Below, piece by piece: positions 63,637 to 64,000 of a stretch of 64,000 nt of DNA. The notes beneath the pieces are model-generated. The model did no database searches and had not been told where the DNA came from. It saw nothing but the letters and a program-made list of their open reading frames with translations. A program made the position numbers and the translations under genes. Each line of letters opens with the position of its first letter. The stretch's first letter is position 1. Origin of the DNA: Neobacillus sp. Marseille-Q6967 (GTDB lineage: Bacteria > Bacillota > Bacilli > Bacillales > Cytobacillaceae); the NCBI RefSeq assembly GCF_946151075.1, contig NZ_OX267715.1, forward strand, positions 1,155,881 through 1,219,880, read 5' to 3'.

Positions 63637-64000
63637 TCACCCTATTTGTTCTTTAAAATATTTCCGTTTAAAACATAATCCCACATTGACCAATGCAATA
63701 ATGACTGGATTTCAACAAGAGGTCCGATAACAGTGCAATCCATTCTGGAATGACGGTCCAAAACACATACGTATAAACGGAAAAGAGAACAACATTTGAA
63801 ATATAGAGTTAAACGTGCCTAAACCGGCAGCATATTCGGTATCTCCCTTTGCAAGGTCATTCTAAACGATAACCATTGTAATACAACGAGTCAAACCGAC
63901 CATAATGAGTCCAACCATTATTCTGGTTTTTCCGGCAGAAAAATAATCGTCAACAAAAACATTAGAAAGGGGCCAATAATTCAGTTTTGGACAGAATACA
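63637..64000 (-). pseudogene. Decayed Acr3 arsenite efflux permease, cut by window edge
   Basis: The minus strand reads, across frames, FLMFLLTIIFLPEKPE, MVGLIMVGLTRCITMVIV, a [45 protein letters not shown] and VIIALVNVGLCFKRKYF. These are Acr3 segments in the right order, with at least one stop, frameshifts, and a large internal deletion after VIPEW. The gene is non-functional. It continues beyond the right edge. Confidence 0.85.

Overview
The window comes from a low-GC, endospore-forming Bacillaceae chromosome. It carries a GerA-type germinant receptor operon, four small acid-soluble spore protein genes (tlp, sspN, sspO, sspP), a cotM-like coat gene and a GerP-like protein. The block citB, stoA/yneN, sspN, tlp, yneP, yneQ, yneR, plsY, yneT, parE, parC matches the order I recall in Bacillus subtilis, with extra genes inserted. 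Selenocysteine use and several family choices suggest a Neobacillus-like organism, but the genus is a guess.

Layout. 1-4.4 kb: germinant receptor operon (left gene cut by the edge) and an alpha/beta hydrolase. 4.4-8 kb: DUF2533-like protein, XerS recombinase, PH-domain protein, bacterial staygreen homologue and a secreted protein. 8-15.9 kb: parC/parE, yneT, an anchored GH18 enzyme, plsY. 16-23.5 kb: HesB-like selenoprotein, CapA-like protein, yneR, yneQ, yneP, a double-AAA+ ATPase, tlp, sspN, fbpB. 23.9-33.5 kb: StoA-like thioredoxin, an MtnA/aldolase pair, an ABC-F protein with an attenuator leader, aconitase, sspO, sspP. 34.3-37.8 kb: selA, cotM-like, a SelW-like selenoprotein, and selD, itself a selenoprotein. 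37.8-44.5 kb: threonine degradation (kbl-tdh), nitronate monooxygenase, and xpt-pbuX behind a guanine-type riboswitch. 44.5-53.8 kb: small spore-like proteins, MBL hydrolase, methyltransferase, ogt and alkA, transporters, DUF3231, a broken GNAT gene and a second ABC-F gene. 54-57.3 kb: ABC transporter of the type linked to selenium uptake. 57.5-61.7 kb: MFS pump and carboxynorspermidine synthase/decarboxylase. 61.8-64 kb: an ArsR-like operator cluster, two related cysteine-tailed peptides, and a decayed arsenic operon (arsC, acr3, HesB-like fragment).

Two themes stand out. The first is selenium: three genes must be read through in-frame UGA (16621-16623, 36564-36566, 36795-36797), alongside selA, selD and a candidate selenium importer. 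selB and tRNA-Sec are not visible here. The second is a set of four intergenic tandem arrays (23.6, 33.6, 40.6 and 63.1 kb). Their hairpin sequences differ, but all share a unit of 51-52 bp, close to five turns of B-DNA. I do not recognise these arrays as a described element.
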